Part shown: in pieces, positions 9,709 to 21,735 of the stretch
How the letters are laid out: the number at the start of each line of letters is the position of its first letter
How positions within the stretch are numbered: the stretch's first letter is position 1
Source: Euglena gracilis
Taxonomy: Eukaryota > Euglenida > Euglenophyceae > Euglenales
Assembly (NCBI GenBank): GCA_039621445.1
Contig: CP154956.1
Span: forward strand, 76,876,474 to 76,940,473
Length of the DNA stretch: 64,000 nt
Reading direction: 5' to 3'
Position numbers and translations under genes: made by a program
The notes under the pieces: model-generated
Seen by the model: the letters and a program-made list of their open reading frames with translations, nothing else
What the model was told of the DNA's origin: nothing
The model's database searches: none

Positions 9709-12700
9709 CTGCAAACGGGGGGGGGCAGGGTTCGATATAAGGACAGGTGTGGGGGGGGGTGGTCCGGACCCCCCCTGCGGGCCGGGGGGGGGGGGTGGGG
9801 GAGGGCCCCCCCCACCTAAACAGGTGCGCGGTCAGGGTGGCCGAAAATTTTTGACCCCCCAAAACGACCAAAAGTGCCATTTTGGGCACTTTTTGGGCAA
9901 AAATGTGCCAAAAATGCAAAAAAATTTCGGCGCAAAGCGCCGGAGGAAAAAATTGACCCTTTTTGGGGGGGTCCCGGGAACCCCCCCGAGGGTCGGTCCG
10001 GACCCCCCTGGCAGGTGGGGGGGGGGTGGTCCGGACCCCCCCCCTGCGGGCCAGGAGGGGGGGGGGGTGGTGGGGGCACCCCCCCCACCTAAACCATGTA
10101 CGCCCTCCTTATATCAAACCCTGGGGGGGGGTTGGCCTGTGTGGGAGAAGGAGGTGCGGTCAAAGCAGCGGTGTGCGGTCATATGGCGGGACCGATTTGG
10201 TTTGGAAATTTTTGGATCACCCTTTCGCAGTCGGCATTCCTGGATAAGGGTTGAATGGGAAGTCTGTTCCATGTTCCACACTTTGACACTTTCTTCCCTG
10301 GTGGTCATTTGGCTTTGTCTGTTTTGTGTTTGTGTCCAGCAGTGTCAGTCAATAACTCAGCCAAATTTTGTAGAAGACCATTGTTGAACAGAGAGAATCT
10401 TTCAGAAAAAAAAACAGACCTGCTGCCCAGAAGAGAAGAGAGAAAAGCTACCCAATTGTTACCCGGCTTGGACAAATGCTCTCGATGCTCTGGGGAATCC
10501 CAAGCGTTTGGAAACAGAAGCACGGCGACAAAACACAGACCCCACAGGGGGGTCTCCTTTCCAAAAACTGCTGCCACAGAATTCATTTGGTGGTACGCTC
10601 AGCAGGGGGTGCACCTCCTCCTGGCTCATCCCCTTGCACAGGCTGGTGAGGCTGGTGCCGCTGTACAGCCGGACGGGGGCGGGGCCAGAGGTCGGCCAAA
10701 CTCCACCCCCACCCCAGCACGGCTGCCGGAGGTCCCCGGAAAGGCCTGCGGGGGCCCCAACCCCCTCCCTGCCCTGTGTGGTGCCTGGTTCGTTCGGCCC
10801 GGCCCCTGGGCGGGGGCGAGGCAGGCCCGGGGTAGCCAGACAGGGCACTGCAGGGAGTGGGCGTCGAGGAAGACCTCGTTCGTCTGGAAGAACGTGCCGT
10901 CCAGCGGGAACCGGCCGCGCGTCACCGTCCGGCAGGGCACGAGGAAGGTCACCCACGCGCCGCGGCCGCTGTACGGCGGGACGGCTGACCGTCAGGGTTC
11001 GACGGAAGAGCCCCCCCCTGCAGTCAAGGAGGGGGGGGCTCCACCTAAACAGTGCCAAAGTGTACCATTCGTGGCCCCGCCCGAAGTGCCGTGGCGGAAA
11101 ATTTTGCCCCAAAATCGACCTAAAATGACATTTTCTGGGTCCATTTTTGGGCAAAGTCTTGTCAAAATCAAGAATTTCGTCGCACAAAGCACCGGAAGGA
11201 AAACATTGACCTGTTTGTGCAGGGGTAGCCTTTCCAGGTCAGTCCGAACCCCCTTTCAGGTGGGGGGGAGTCCGTCCCACCTGCCAAGGGACCGTCCAAG
11301 ACGGTCCAAGGCTGTCCAGACCCCTTGCGGTCGGGGGCACACCCACCTTAAGCTGTGAAACCCTCCTTATTTCAAACCCTGCTGACCGCACCATTGCCAA
11401 CTGATCCCCCTCCCAGTCTTTTCATCACAAGCAACCTTGGGGTCATTGGGATGGGTCACTCCTGCCATTCATTGAATTGGGCAAAGGGAACAATTCTTCC
11501 CCAAAAAATCCCTGGCACTAAGAAAAAACCCGGCTCCGTTGGCCACTTTTTTGCCTGCCAAACAATTTTGGCCCCTAAAAATCAGTCAGTCACCCTGATA
11601 GAAAAAAATAGACCCCCGGCCAGCCCACTTGGGTGGGTGGGAATTGAACCGTTCTTGGGACCGATCTTGCAGCAGCAAACTACTGGGTTTACAATCAAAA
11701 TCAATCCAATTTTTTGAGCAACACAACAATTTTTTGAAAAGGACGCTAATTTTGGATGGTGTTTTTTTTTTGCAATGAAATTTCTTCAGTGAATGAATAC
11801 ATGAATTGGAACCGGCCATACAGTGAGAGTCTTGCGCCTCAGTCTTTACAGTTGCATCAACAATGGTGTCAGCATATGTGTAAGGCACGGGAGATATACA
11901 GTGTTTGCTGCTGGTGCAAGAGGACTGATTGTGAAGGAAGAGGATGCCAATTTGCACTTGGAAACAGAGGGAAAGCATCTGGGCATCGAAACACACACAC
12001 ACACACACCGCAAAAACAGCAAAATGTGATAATTCTTCATAAATGTGGTCATTTCAAAAAAAAGTTAATGTATGTCAAAGACGTTGAGAAAAATTAAAAA
12101 TATAAGCCATCCAGCAGGGCTGAGCATGCCCCCTTGGCCATTTCCCGCCTCTGTGCAATTGCTGTTGTTGTTGTTGTTGTTGCTGCTGCTGCTGCTGTTT
12201 TTGAACTTACCATCTTCATCGTGCGGGACATACACCGCAGACCAGAGCAACGCCAAATATGGATGCCGGTCATGAGGATGCGTCAGGGCCAGCCTGTGTG
12301 TGCCAATTGAATTCCCATTATCTGGAATCGAGATCCAAATTATGTTCCTTTGTGACACCCAGGGAGGAGGGTAATCCCCAAAACAGCCCAAATAAGTGCG
12401 CTCCCTCCTCCGAGCCGCCGAAATGAGGTCCCAAATATAGGCACCGACAAAAATGGTGAAAAGGGCCAAGCAGGAAATATGTTGATTGATTGATTAATAA
12501 AAGTGACGGGAAGGAATTTAAAAAAGTGGTACATTGATGCAAAAATGCCTTGGGGGCATTTCTAACTGGCCTAATGAATGCGCTTCACCGGTAGTCCAAA
12601 AAAGAACAAGTCCCAAAAAAGGGCTGGGGCTTCCAGTTGGCGCAGCCAGTGAGACAGCCCCTTCCCCCACAGGTGCAGAGGATCATTCCCAACTCCCTCT

Positions 12701-15700
12701 CAAAACATTTTTGCACAGCTAAAATTCAATTGGGAATAATTCCACTCTTAGCTAGCACACCCACTGAAACGCCCCCCCCCCACAACAAACAACCTCCCCA
12801 CACCTTCAACCCTTCACCCACAGACCCATCGACTCGCTGACCGCCCAACCGAGCAAACCAGGGGGTCAGCCAGTGGGCGGATTGAGAAGAGCTCTCCCTG
12901 GCCAGCCCCCCCCCCCCCGCTGGGGCAGCCCTCCTGACGGATGCCAGAGTGGAGGTGGGCCCTGGCTGAAGGGGCGGCAGCCAGGGGGCCAACCCACTGT
13001 CCAGGGGTCGGGCAACGGGATAGACGTTGCTGACACAACCGGCGCCTCCGGGGACTTGGCGCAAATAAGGAGCGCCGGGGCGACTGCGGTTGGGGAGCGC
13101 AAAGACGGGCGCGGAGAGGAGATCTGCCAAAGAAAGAAAATGGGAAGAATGGAGGGACTGAATGAAGGGAAGCATGGAGGGACCGCCAGGCGCATACCAT
13201 CGCCAGAGGCTTTGAACAGAGTCCTCTGAGATGGGGTTTTGAGGAAGAGAATTCACATTGTCACAAAAATGCATAAAAATAAAAGGGGAATGCAAGGCCC
13301 TGGCGTGTGCTTAAATTTGAGAAACCAATTTGAGGTCTCAAGGGGGTCAACTCAGAGGCTGGACATATTGTGTCAGAGACGGGAGATTCTGGAACTAGGC
13401 GGGACCTGGTCAATCCTGGGTGGGGAAAATGGAGACACCAAGTCCCAAAATAAACAAAATTATGCAAAATTTTTTGACCTGAAGCTTGACTTGGGCAGCT
13501 CTTTCTCTATCCATTGAGTCCGATTTTCTTTGGTGTGGATTTGAAAATTTTATTCGAACAGGAAAAAACGTTTGTCGATGGGGGGGGAGGGGATACCACT
13601 GCCACCCCAGGAGCGGGGTCGACGCAGTGTTTAAGTCAAATCGCTACCATACAAATCATGCGGTGGCACAATATTCCTTAAGCCTTGTCATCAAGGAGTT
13701 GCTTAACGACCCAGCGAAGGGTCCAGATCAACTGTTGGGAAAAGGTCAAAACCAGGGAAACAGTGTTTCATTTACATCGACTTCACCAACAGGGTTTATT
13801 TCCTTGTTGGTGGAGGTGGTAAACCGCCATTCTCAAACAAAAAAAAAGTAGGCAAATTGGGGGAAACACGGTGAGTCAGAAAAAGTGGGACCTATTTTGG
13901 TACCACGGGTTTCAGCTGCCAGGTGTTTCCCCGTGAAAAATACTGTCAACACAGTTCGCCAAAAAAAAGAATGTGAAAATGCGCACAAAACCTGACAACT
14001 TGAAAATTCCCTGCTGTGTTAGACTGATGGATGGTGGCACATGGGGTGCGGCAAACTACCGTTCCCAGATGTAAACCTCCAGGCAACCTAAGTCAACCCT
14101 TCCATCGAAACCCATACAGCAACTGCCCTTGCATGGCCACTTTTCTGACGGCTCTTTCAACACTCCCAACCCAAAGAATTCAGCCAGTTTTTTTTTATCC
14201 CACAGCACACACCTGCGGTGTCCGCTGGGATGGTTTCTTCGATGTCCGAGCACTGCACAGCCTCCCGCGGCTGCCAGCGGGGGCCGCGGTGGTTCGCATA
14301 CTCACATACCCCTCGCACCGGGCAACCCCCGCAGTTCGGTTGGCGCTTGGTGCAGAACACCTTGCCCAGGGTGATCATCTGGTAGTGTAGCTCTCGCAGT
14401 AATGCAGGAGGCAGCGTGTTTGTGGCAGGAACCCCCCCCCCGTATGTCAGCATCTTCGGATTCTGGCGATTGGTGAGCCAGAAAGAAGCATTGATACACA
14501 AAAGAATGCCGCATTCTTATAAATCACTCGAAAAAAACATAATCATCATGAATTATTCATGAATGCTAACTTTGATTAAAGAATAATTTTCTTACCTCCC
14601 CCCCCTTGTCTAAGAACCGGAAAAGATGGATAAGAACCGGGGGGTGGTGCTTATTTTGCCAAGATATGGGTAAGAACCAGGGGGGTGGTGCTTAGACAAG
14701 GGGGAAAAATTTTCCTTTTCGGCGCTTCGCGCCGAAAAGGAAAAATTCCCCTTAATTTGAAGGTGCACTGATGAACTTACACACATTTGGATGCAGAAAT
14801 CAACAATACCTCACCAAATCAGGTCTCAGAAGTTGCAGAAATTTCGAAATTTTTGAGAAATTTCCCTTAAAAATGCACACAAAATAAACCTCCCCGTGAC
14901 GATGACCTGTAAAAAGATGGGTAAGAACCGGGGGGCGGTGCTTAGACAAGGGTGGTGCTTAGACAAGGGGGGGGGAGGTACTTGATACTCAAAAAATGTG
15001 AACAAACTTGAGCTGTCGCTTGTGGTGGATCCCGCTGCGGCATGGACCCCAAAAGATTTGTGTCACATTCACTTAATGACCCCCCCCTGGAGGGCAGTTT
15101 TCCCATGGCCCAACCCACACCTACTTCTTTGAAAACCTATCCATCCATCCATCACCCCCCCCCGGGGGGAGAACCACCCACCAAAAAAAATCAGCCAACA
15201 ATTCATGAAGAAGAAAAAAACTGACTCGGGCCGAACCCCACCAGGGGGGGGGGGTGGCCCAGTGGCCCCCAACCACCCACTCAAAATCCACCCATCCATT
15301 GCCTCCAGGCGGTCACGCGGAGTAGCCTATGGCAAAAAACATTCCTAGGAAAACTTTGAAGTAAAAATACCATCCCTCTTTACACCCTTCCCCTCCAATA
15401 AAGCCCTGAAAAAAATGTGTGGGTTCAGTGGGGAACTCCTGTCCCAGACGCTCAGCCAGGGCCACACCATCGTCATGACACAGCCACACACTGCAATTGG
15501 AAATGGAAATGAAAATGTGGAGCAAATAGCAGAAATCACTTCGATTTGCAGCAGCCCAACAAATTATCCAAGGAAGAAATGCATCCATGCGTGCACACAT
15601 GCACAAATACACAAAAATGATTATAACTTGTAATAATTTTCACAAACAAACATGTCTATTGCACTAAAGCATAAGAATGACCATCAGCATAATGTGAGCG

Positions 15701-18700
15701 AAGATGAAAAAACCTGAGTAGGCGTGTTGAAGAAACAACAAAATGAAGAAAGTCCGAAACGACAAGGTGCGAGCCAACGCCTGGGTTTGAGCCGAATGAA
15801 CGGTGGCGTGCTCAGGAACTCCTGGACGGCCGGCTCCGGGGCGTAGTCCTCCAGCTCCTCCACCGCGCCGCTGCTGTCGAGCGGGATCCAGCCCAGCCGC
15901 TGGCAGATGCGGCCCACGTTGACGTCCACCGGGAACACCGGCCGGCGCAGGGCCAGCAGCTGCACGCACGGCGGCGGGGCAGCCCGCCCTGCCGTGGATG
16001 AGAAGGCCGGCGGTGACGGGTGGGCCGGGTGTGTGTTGCAGGTGGCCTGCCATGGAGAGGAGGTCGGGCTGGACCATGCTGGTCGACCCCTGCCGAGGCG
16101 AATTGCTTTTCAATCAAGCAAGCATTTTTGCACCGTGCATTTTATTTGTAAAATGATGTTTTACATTATTACGTGTATTTTGCATTTTGCATGTAAAATG
16201 CAAGTTACGCTGGACGATTGAAACACATTTTGTGAGTGTATCATGCACATGCATAAAACAGAAAATATGTACGTATTAATGTGCACATGAATGCATTTAT
16301 GTGTGTATGGCTATATGCCCCTGAAGAACAAAGGTCGCTTTGAAACCACGATCTCAGCAAAAACTGCCATAAAAAGGTAATGATTGTCTGCGTACTTCAA
16401 AATGTCACGTTGACGAATTTATATTGTGTCAAATGGCTCAGAATTCTGGGTGTTCAAGGGCTAAATGGACAGGCAACAACTGCCACTGGGTCGGTTGGCT
16501 CTCCCGGGTGCGGCGCACTTCGGACCAAGGCCTGAGATCCCTGTGAGGAATGCCTTGGCCTCCGCCGTGGATGCGTCATGCAGCCACTCCAAGGAGGGCG
16601 GCAGGAATCCCCTGGCCACAGTTGTACAGAAAGGCCTTGTGGGGGGGCATACCATTGCTTACCAACCCCTCCGGGGGGTGTCACTTTCCACTTTCAAAAA
16701 ACCAGTCAGTCACTTTTCAAAAACACAGTGACCCACTTCCGACCCCCCCCCGGGGGGGTCTGGAGCCCAAAACCAGTCAGTAACTCTAAAAAAAAAACCA
16801 GTCAGTCGTCCCCCCCCCCCGAAGGTGGGGTCAGACACACCTTCAGCAATGGTATGGGTAATGGGTAATGGTATGGGTCGGACCCCACCTACCCATAAAC
16901 CGGGGTCTTTGGATGGGAGGATGATCACCCGGCTTTGTAAAGCTTGTGCTGGGTGGAGTGAATGGAGTCTGGCCAATCGGAATTTCTTTGGGCCAGCACA
17001 GGTCAAAAATGCAGAAATAACAAACCCCGCCCCCAAAAAATGACCCCCGGAGGTTTCCAGCAAAGAACCCAAAAAGGCCTCGGATATTGTGTGAGGGAAA
17101 GATGAAAAAAAATGGCTTTAAAGCTGAGGCTTTCGGGAGTGGGATGAATGATCCTGCAAGAAAAGCAACACCAGCGACGAGACTCAACTCCGATTCAGAC
17201 TGCCTTGCTTTGCCGAGAAACCGACCACTGGCGGCGTCCCACCCGCCACCTGCCAGTCGGCGGCCAGGGGTGCCCCGGGCAGGAGGCCATGCTGGGTGGC
17301 CAGCAGCAGGGCTGTTTTAAGACCGGGGGGGGGCGTGGGGGTCCCCCCCACCCCGGCCTGGGGGGGGGGGGGGTCCTGGGGGACCCACCGGCTTTCTCCG
17401 AAAATGGCCGAAATCGGGAAAAATGCTAAACATAGCACCTTTTCAAAAAAAAAATCGGTGCCTTTGGCGCCGAAAAGTTTATCTCACCCCCCCCCTGGAG
17501 GGACCCCCCGAAGGGGGGGGCTCCGTCAGACCACCAACCCCCCCCTCCCCCCCTGTGTGCACTCTGGCTCCCCCCCCCCGGGGTCCCAGACTAAACCCCT
17601 GGCCCGCAGCTCCGCAAGGAAGCGGCAGATGTTGCGGGCGAGGAGGCGGTGCATGCCGCGGCCCTGGATGGCCTCCGCCGGCACGAGGAATTGTTTCTTC
17701 GGGCGCCAGCGAAAAGTTTTTGCAACAACAACTGAAAAAGGCATAGAAAACAATATCCGGCCACATTCTTCTCCAACCAAGCAAAAAAAAAATGCAAAAA
17801 TCTTGACAAAAACAAGCCACCACCAAGGGAAAACATGTTTCTGGCATCGCTGGAACATTGTCCATCCACCCAAGCTAAAAAAAAGGGATTGCAATGGGCT
17901 TTGACGTTGACGTTGGGCCCCGTCTCATGCCCAAACGGCCCTTTGTGGAAATTAAAATTCCAAAAAAAACTTACCCCTCCCAAATAACCTGCCGGGGCCC
18001 TAGCTCTTGGAAGTGGCCGAATAACTTGGCGGGGGGGGGGGTAAAAAAGGTGGTTCCAGTCACTTGACGCCCCCCTTTTTAAGGCAAAGTTCCTTTACGA
18101 CGCTGAAACAAAGGGTCCAAATAACCTGGCAGGGGGGCAGGGCCAAAAATTGGTTCCTATAACCTGGCACCCCGCCAGGGTATTTGAGGGGGGGGGGCTA
18201 TATTAACCTTAAAAAGCCTCAAAAAATCAATGCCTCGCCACTGCCTCCGGCCCCGCCTCCAGCACCGCGAGCCAGTCGATAGCCTCCGCGGTCGGCGCCG
18301 GGCGGTTGGCGGCCGGGGGGGCAGCCGCGGCCAGAGGGAGACGACGAGGGTCGGGAAGGGGGGGAGGATGCTGAGAATTCATGAAATGGTGCGGGAAATC
18401 TCGAATCCCCGATGCGCTGGGGAAAGTGCGGGGTCGTCCCCCACCGGATGTTGCATCGGGCAGTGCCGCTGCTTCCAACAGGTGTTCGTCGCCAGGGTTG
18501 CCGGGGGGGGGGGGGGGAGGGCAAACTGGCCAAATTCCTTCGATGGCGGCAAGGTTATTGGAAGAAGCTGAAAGAAATCAACCTTGGCTTCAAGGACGAA
18601 TTTTTTTAGAATATTTTTTTTCAGAATAATGCCGCACGGCATCTCCTGTCGTTGGATTGGTGATCCCCCTTTGCTTCCAAACATTCATGTATTCCCATTC

Positions 18701-21638
18701 GAACAGGCCAGGAAACTGATTGAAAACGACCTGGACTCTTCAACGTCCAAAATGGCTGGGAAATTGAGGAAAATGAGAATGGTTTCCATGCATCCAAAAT
18801 TTTGAAATAACCAGAGCAGAAACCACAACAAAATACGAAATTCATATGTGATTAGCACCTGAAAATGGTTGTCCCTCAGCAACCCACTTTTCCTGACCCT
18901 CTGAAATGAAATCATTCTTACAGAAGCTTTATCCCAAGGCTGAAACATTCCTTGGACAACTGAGAGGGCACCGTCCGTTGAGACGCCCATCCATGTTCTT
19001 TGAAACCTTCGTGAAAAACAGAATCCTCCACGATAGAAAAGCAAAAAGTAACCTCGAAAATCGCAAGAAAAAAAACAGCACAGCACATACCCTTTGCCGC
19101 CGGACTCAAAACCCACAGGGCTGGCTGCCCTGCACAGCAGGCACCTCTGCTCCTCGACAGGGCTGAAGGGGAAAGGCAAACGGCAACGTGAGAAACTCCA
19201 GAGAGGAGAAATCTACAACGCCGCTTTTACGGCCCCTGGGGGGTCAGGGAGAGGCCATAATAATAAAAATCATAATGAACTGGATGCAAGAGGCTGATGC
19301 CAAATATCCCCCAGGGTGGAGCCCTGAATGAATGTGATTTCTGCCCACAACCAGGAAAACCGAACAGCAAAAAACAACAACAACAACCAACTGGTTATAC
19401 ACTCAGTTGCAAAAGTCTTCATACCCCCAATTTTTTGAAAACTTCCTTGGAGAACTAAAACAAGGGTTCAGTTCACCCCGGCATGTCAAAAACCGCACAC
19501 AAATGCATACAGGGGCTGATGCGATGTTGCGGGCTGAGTGTGTGCAACATTTCCTATGGTCCCTGGATGGAAGGTGCGATGAAACCACACACCAGGTGCC
19601 AGCAGCAAAAACATCGCACATGGATAAAATTGCGAAATCTCTCTTCTCCCTTGTTCTTCTTTGTGTGTATTTTTTCTGTGGCTATTTTGTTAAACTCTTC
19701 TGGTGGATGTTAGACTCCGAAAGACTCTGCATTTTGGTCCAGGTTTTTTCACATGGGGGGTTTAACATTGAGAGGTCTTCAGACAAAGCAGGAGGTTGTG
19801 TAACCCCCCTTGGGCTGTCATCAACCGACCCAAATAATAGACTAGGTGGGGGGGGGGGTCAAATGCCCTCCTCAAGAAAAAAAAAAGGTTCCGAGCAGAG
19901 TTCCAAAGAAACAGGACGAAGACTTTGGTGGAAACTGAATTGGTTGGCTGGTTCGATAATTAACTCTTAACCTTTGCATTGGCAGATTTGGCATTTGGCA
20001 TTTGCATGTCGCATTTTCCGAGCCCTCCACCACCTCCATGCTTGAGCTCTCTGCTGCCGCTTGGGCGTTTGCAACCCATTCTGAAGGAACTGCGTTCCAC
20101 CAGGTGAGGTTTGTACTTGCCTCGGCGAGGCTCTTTTTGTCCCGGCCCCCAAAAGCAAGGAGCTTCCCCAATGCACATCAACGTTCTGGGAATGTGCCAT
20201 TGACATTGTTGTGTCAACGACACAACGACACATTGTGCCATTGAGAATGATACCATAAAAGACAGCAACAGGAAATCCTCTCCTGTGTGTGATTTTGGCA
20301 CCGTTTAAACTAAAGATTTGGCCAAATCATCAAGCTTGAGAAAAGGCATTTATTTTGATGGGTTCCATAAACACATCAAATGCTTGAACCTCCCCGCATA
20401 CCACCCAGTCCTGTAAACCCTGGACCCATCCACCAAAACGTGAGCAACGTGAGGGAAATGAGGCCAAAAGAAACGTGCCAAAAATCACGCAGCGCGACGG
20501 GAGGGGGGGGACGGGCAGGAAAGCAGTGAGAGAGAATTTTTTGCATTCTTTCAGAAATGCCATAAAATTGCCCAAATAACTTGATATGCCCCCTGGTGGC
20601 AACAGGGGGCATTTTTGTGGGCCTGTTTGTGAACACACTTAGCTCGCCTTTAACTCCCCCCCGGGTCAACCACCAAACTGGATCCTTTCAACCAGGGGGT
20701 TTGCGTGGGGGTATATGTTTGGGAGGTACATGGCGGGTTTGTGTGTGAATGTGTGCGCGCGCATGAGTGCGCGCGTATATGTGTGTGTTTCAATGCCACG
20801 CTGCTTCTTCGACAAGGGTTCGGAGGTAAGCCTCCCCAATAAGTCCAAATAAGTGTCACAACCCCCGAGGCCTGAGGGTCTGAAAGTGAGGTCCAAAACA
20901 GTGCACCCCCAAAGCCATTTTGGATTGAACCGCTTTCGGGTAATGCCCAAATAAGTGTCACATCCCTGAGGGTCCAAAACCGCAGTCCAATAATCTGCAC
21001 ACCCCAGCTTTTAAATGGGGGGGTTTACCTTCTGGAGAGATGGGTTATGATTGAAGAGCAGGCACCAAGATTTCATTCAATAATCATTAATGCCCTATTC
21101 ATGGACATATGTTTTCCCCATTTAATGCGAGATGAATGCAAATGACAAAGAAAAAGCCAAAACATCAGGTGCTGAAACCTCATCTCAGAAAATCTTTGAC
21201 AATAACCATATTTTCAAAAATCTGCACTCAAAGAACAGGCTGACTGCACCTTGATTGGTGGAAATACGTTTTTGGACTCACAGATAGCTGAAGGTGAAAT
21301 ATATCACCATTTTGAAAGCAAAGAGTTCTTGTCACTTTTTGGTTATTTTGATGAGTGTATGACTGTGTGCTGTAATCACACTATTTTCTCCACCATTGCT
21401 TTTATTTTTTTTACATTTTGGAACCACAACGAGTTTAAAAAGCAAACTGTCCAATCACCTTGCGCACCCAAGTCCTGGAATCTGTGCACTTCCCAAAAAG
21501 ATGCTGGGCCTGGACTGCAGCATCGCAAGCCACTTCTTCCTTGAGACTCTTGTCTGCAGCGGCCACCGAGCGACAAACCTGAGCTTCCTTGGTCTCAAGA
21601 CCCTTAGCATCTGCCAGCGGCCCAAAAGCAAGAGTTCC

Positions 21639-21735
<97 letters not shown>

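Noticed and set aside
11630-11720. tRNA-Tyr-like sequence (TTGTAAA loop and GGTTCAATTCC on the minus strand)
   Set aside because: The T-stem has only about 2 pairs and no acceptor or D-arm partner is found.
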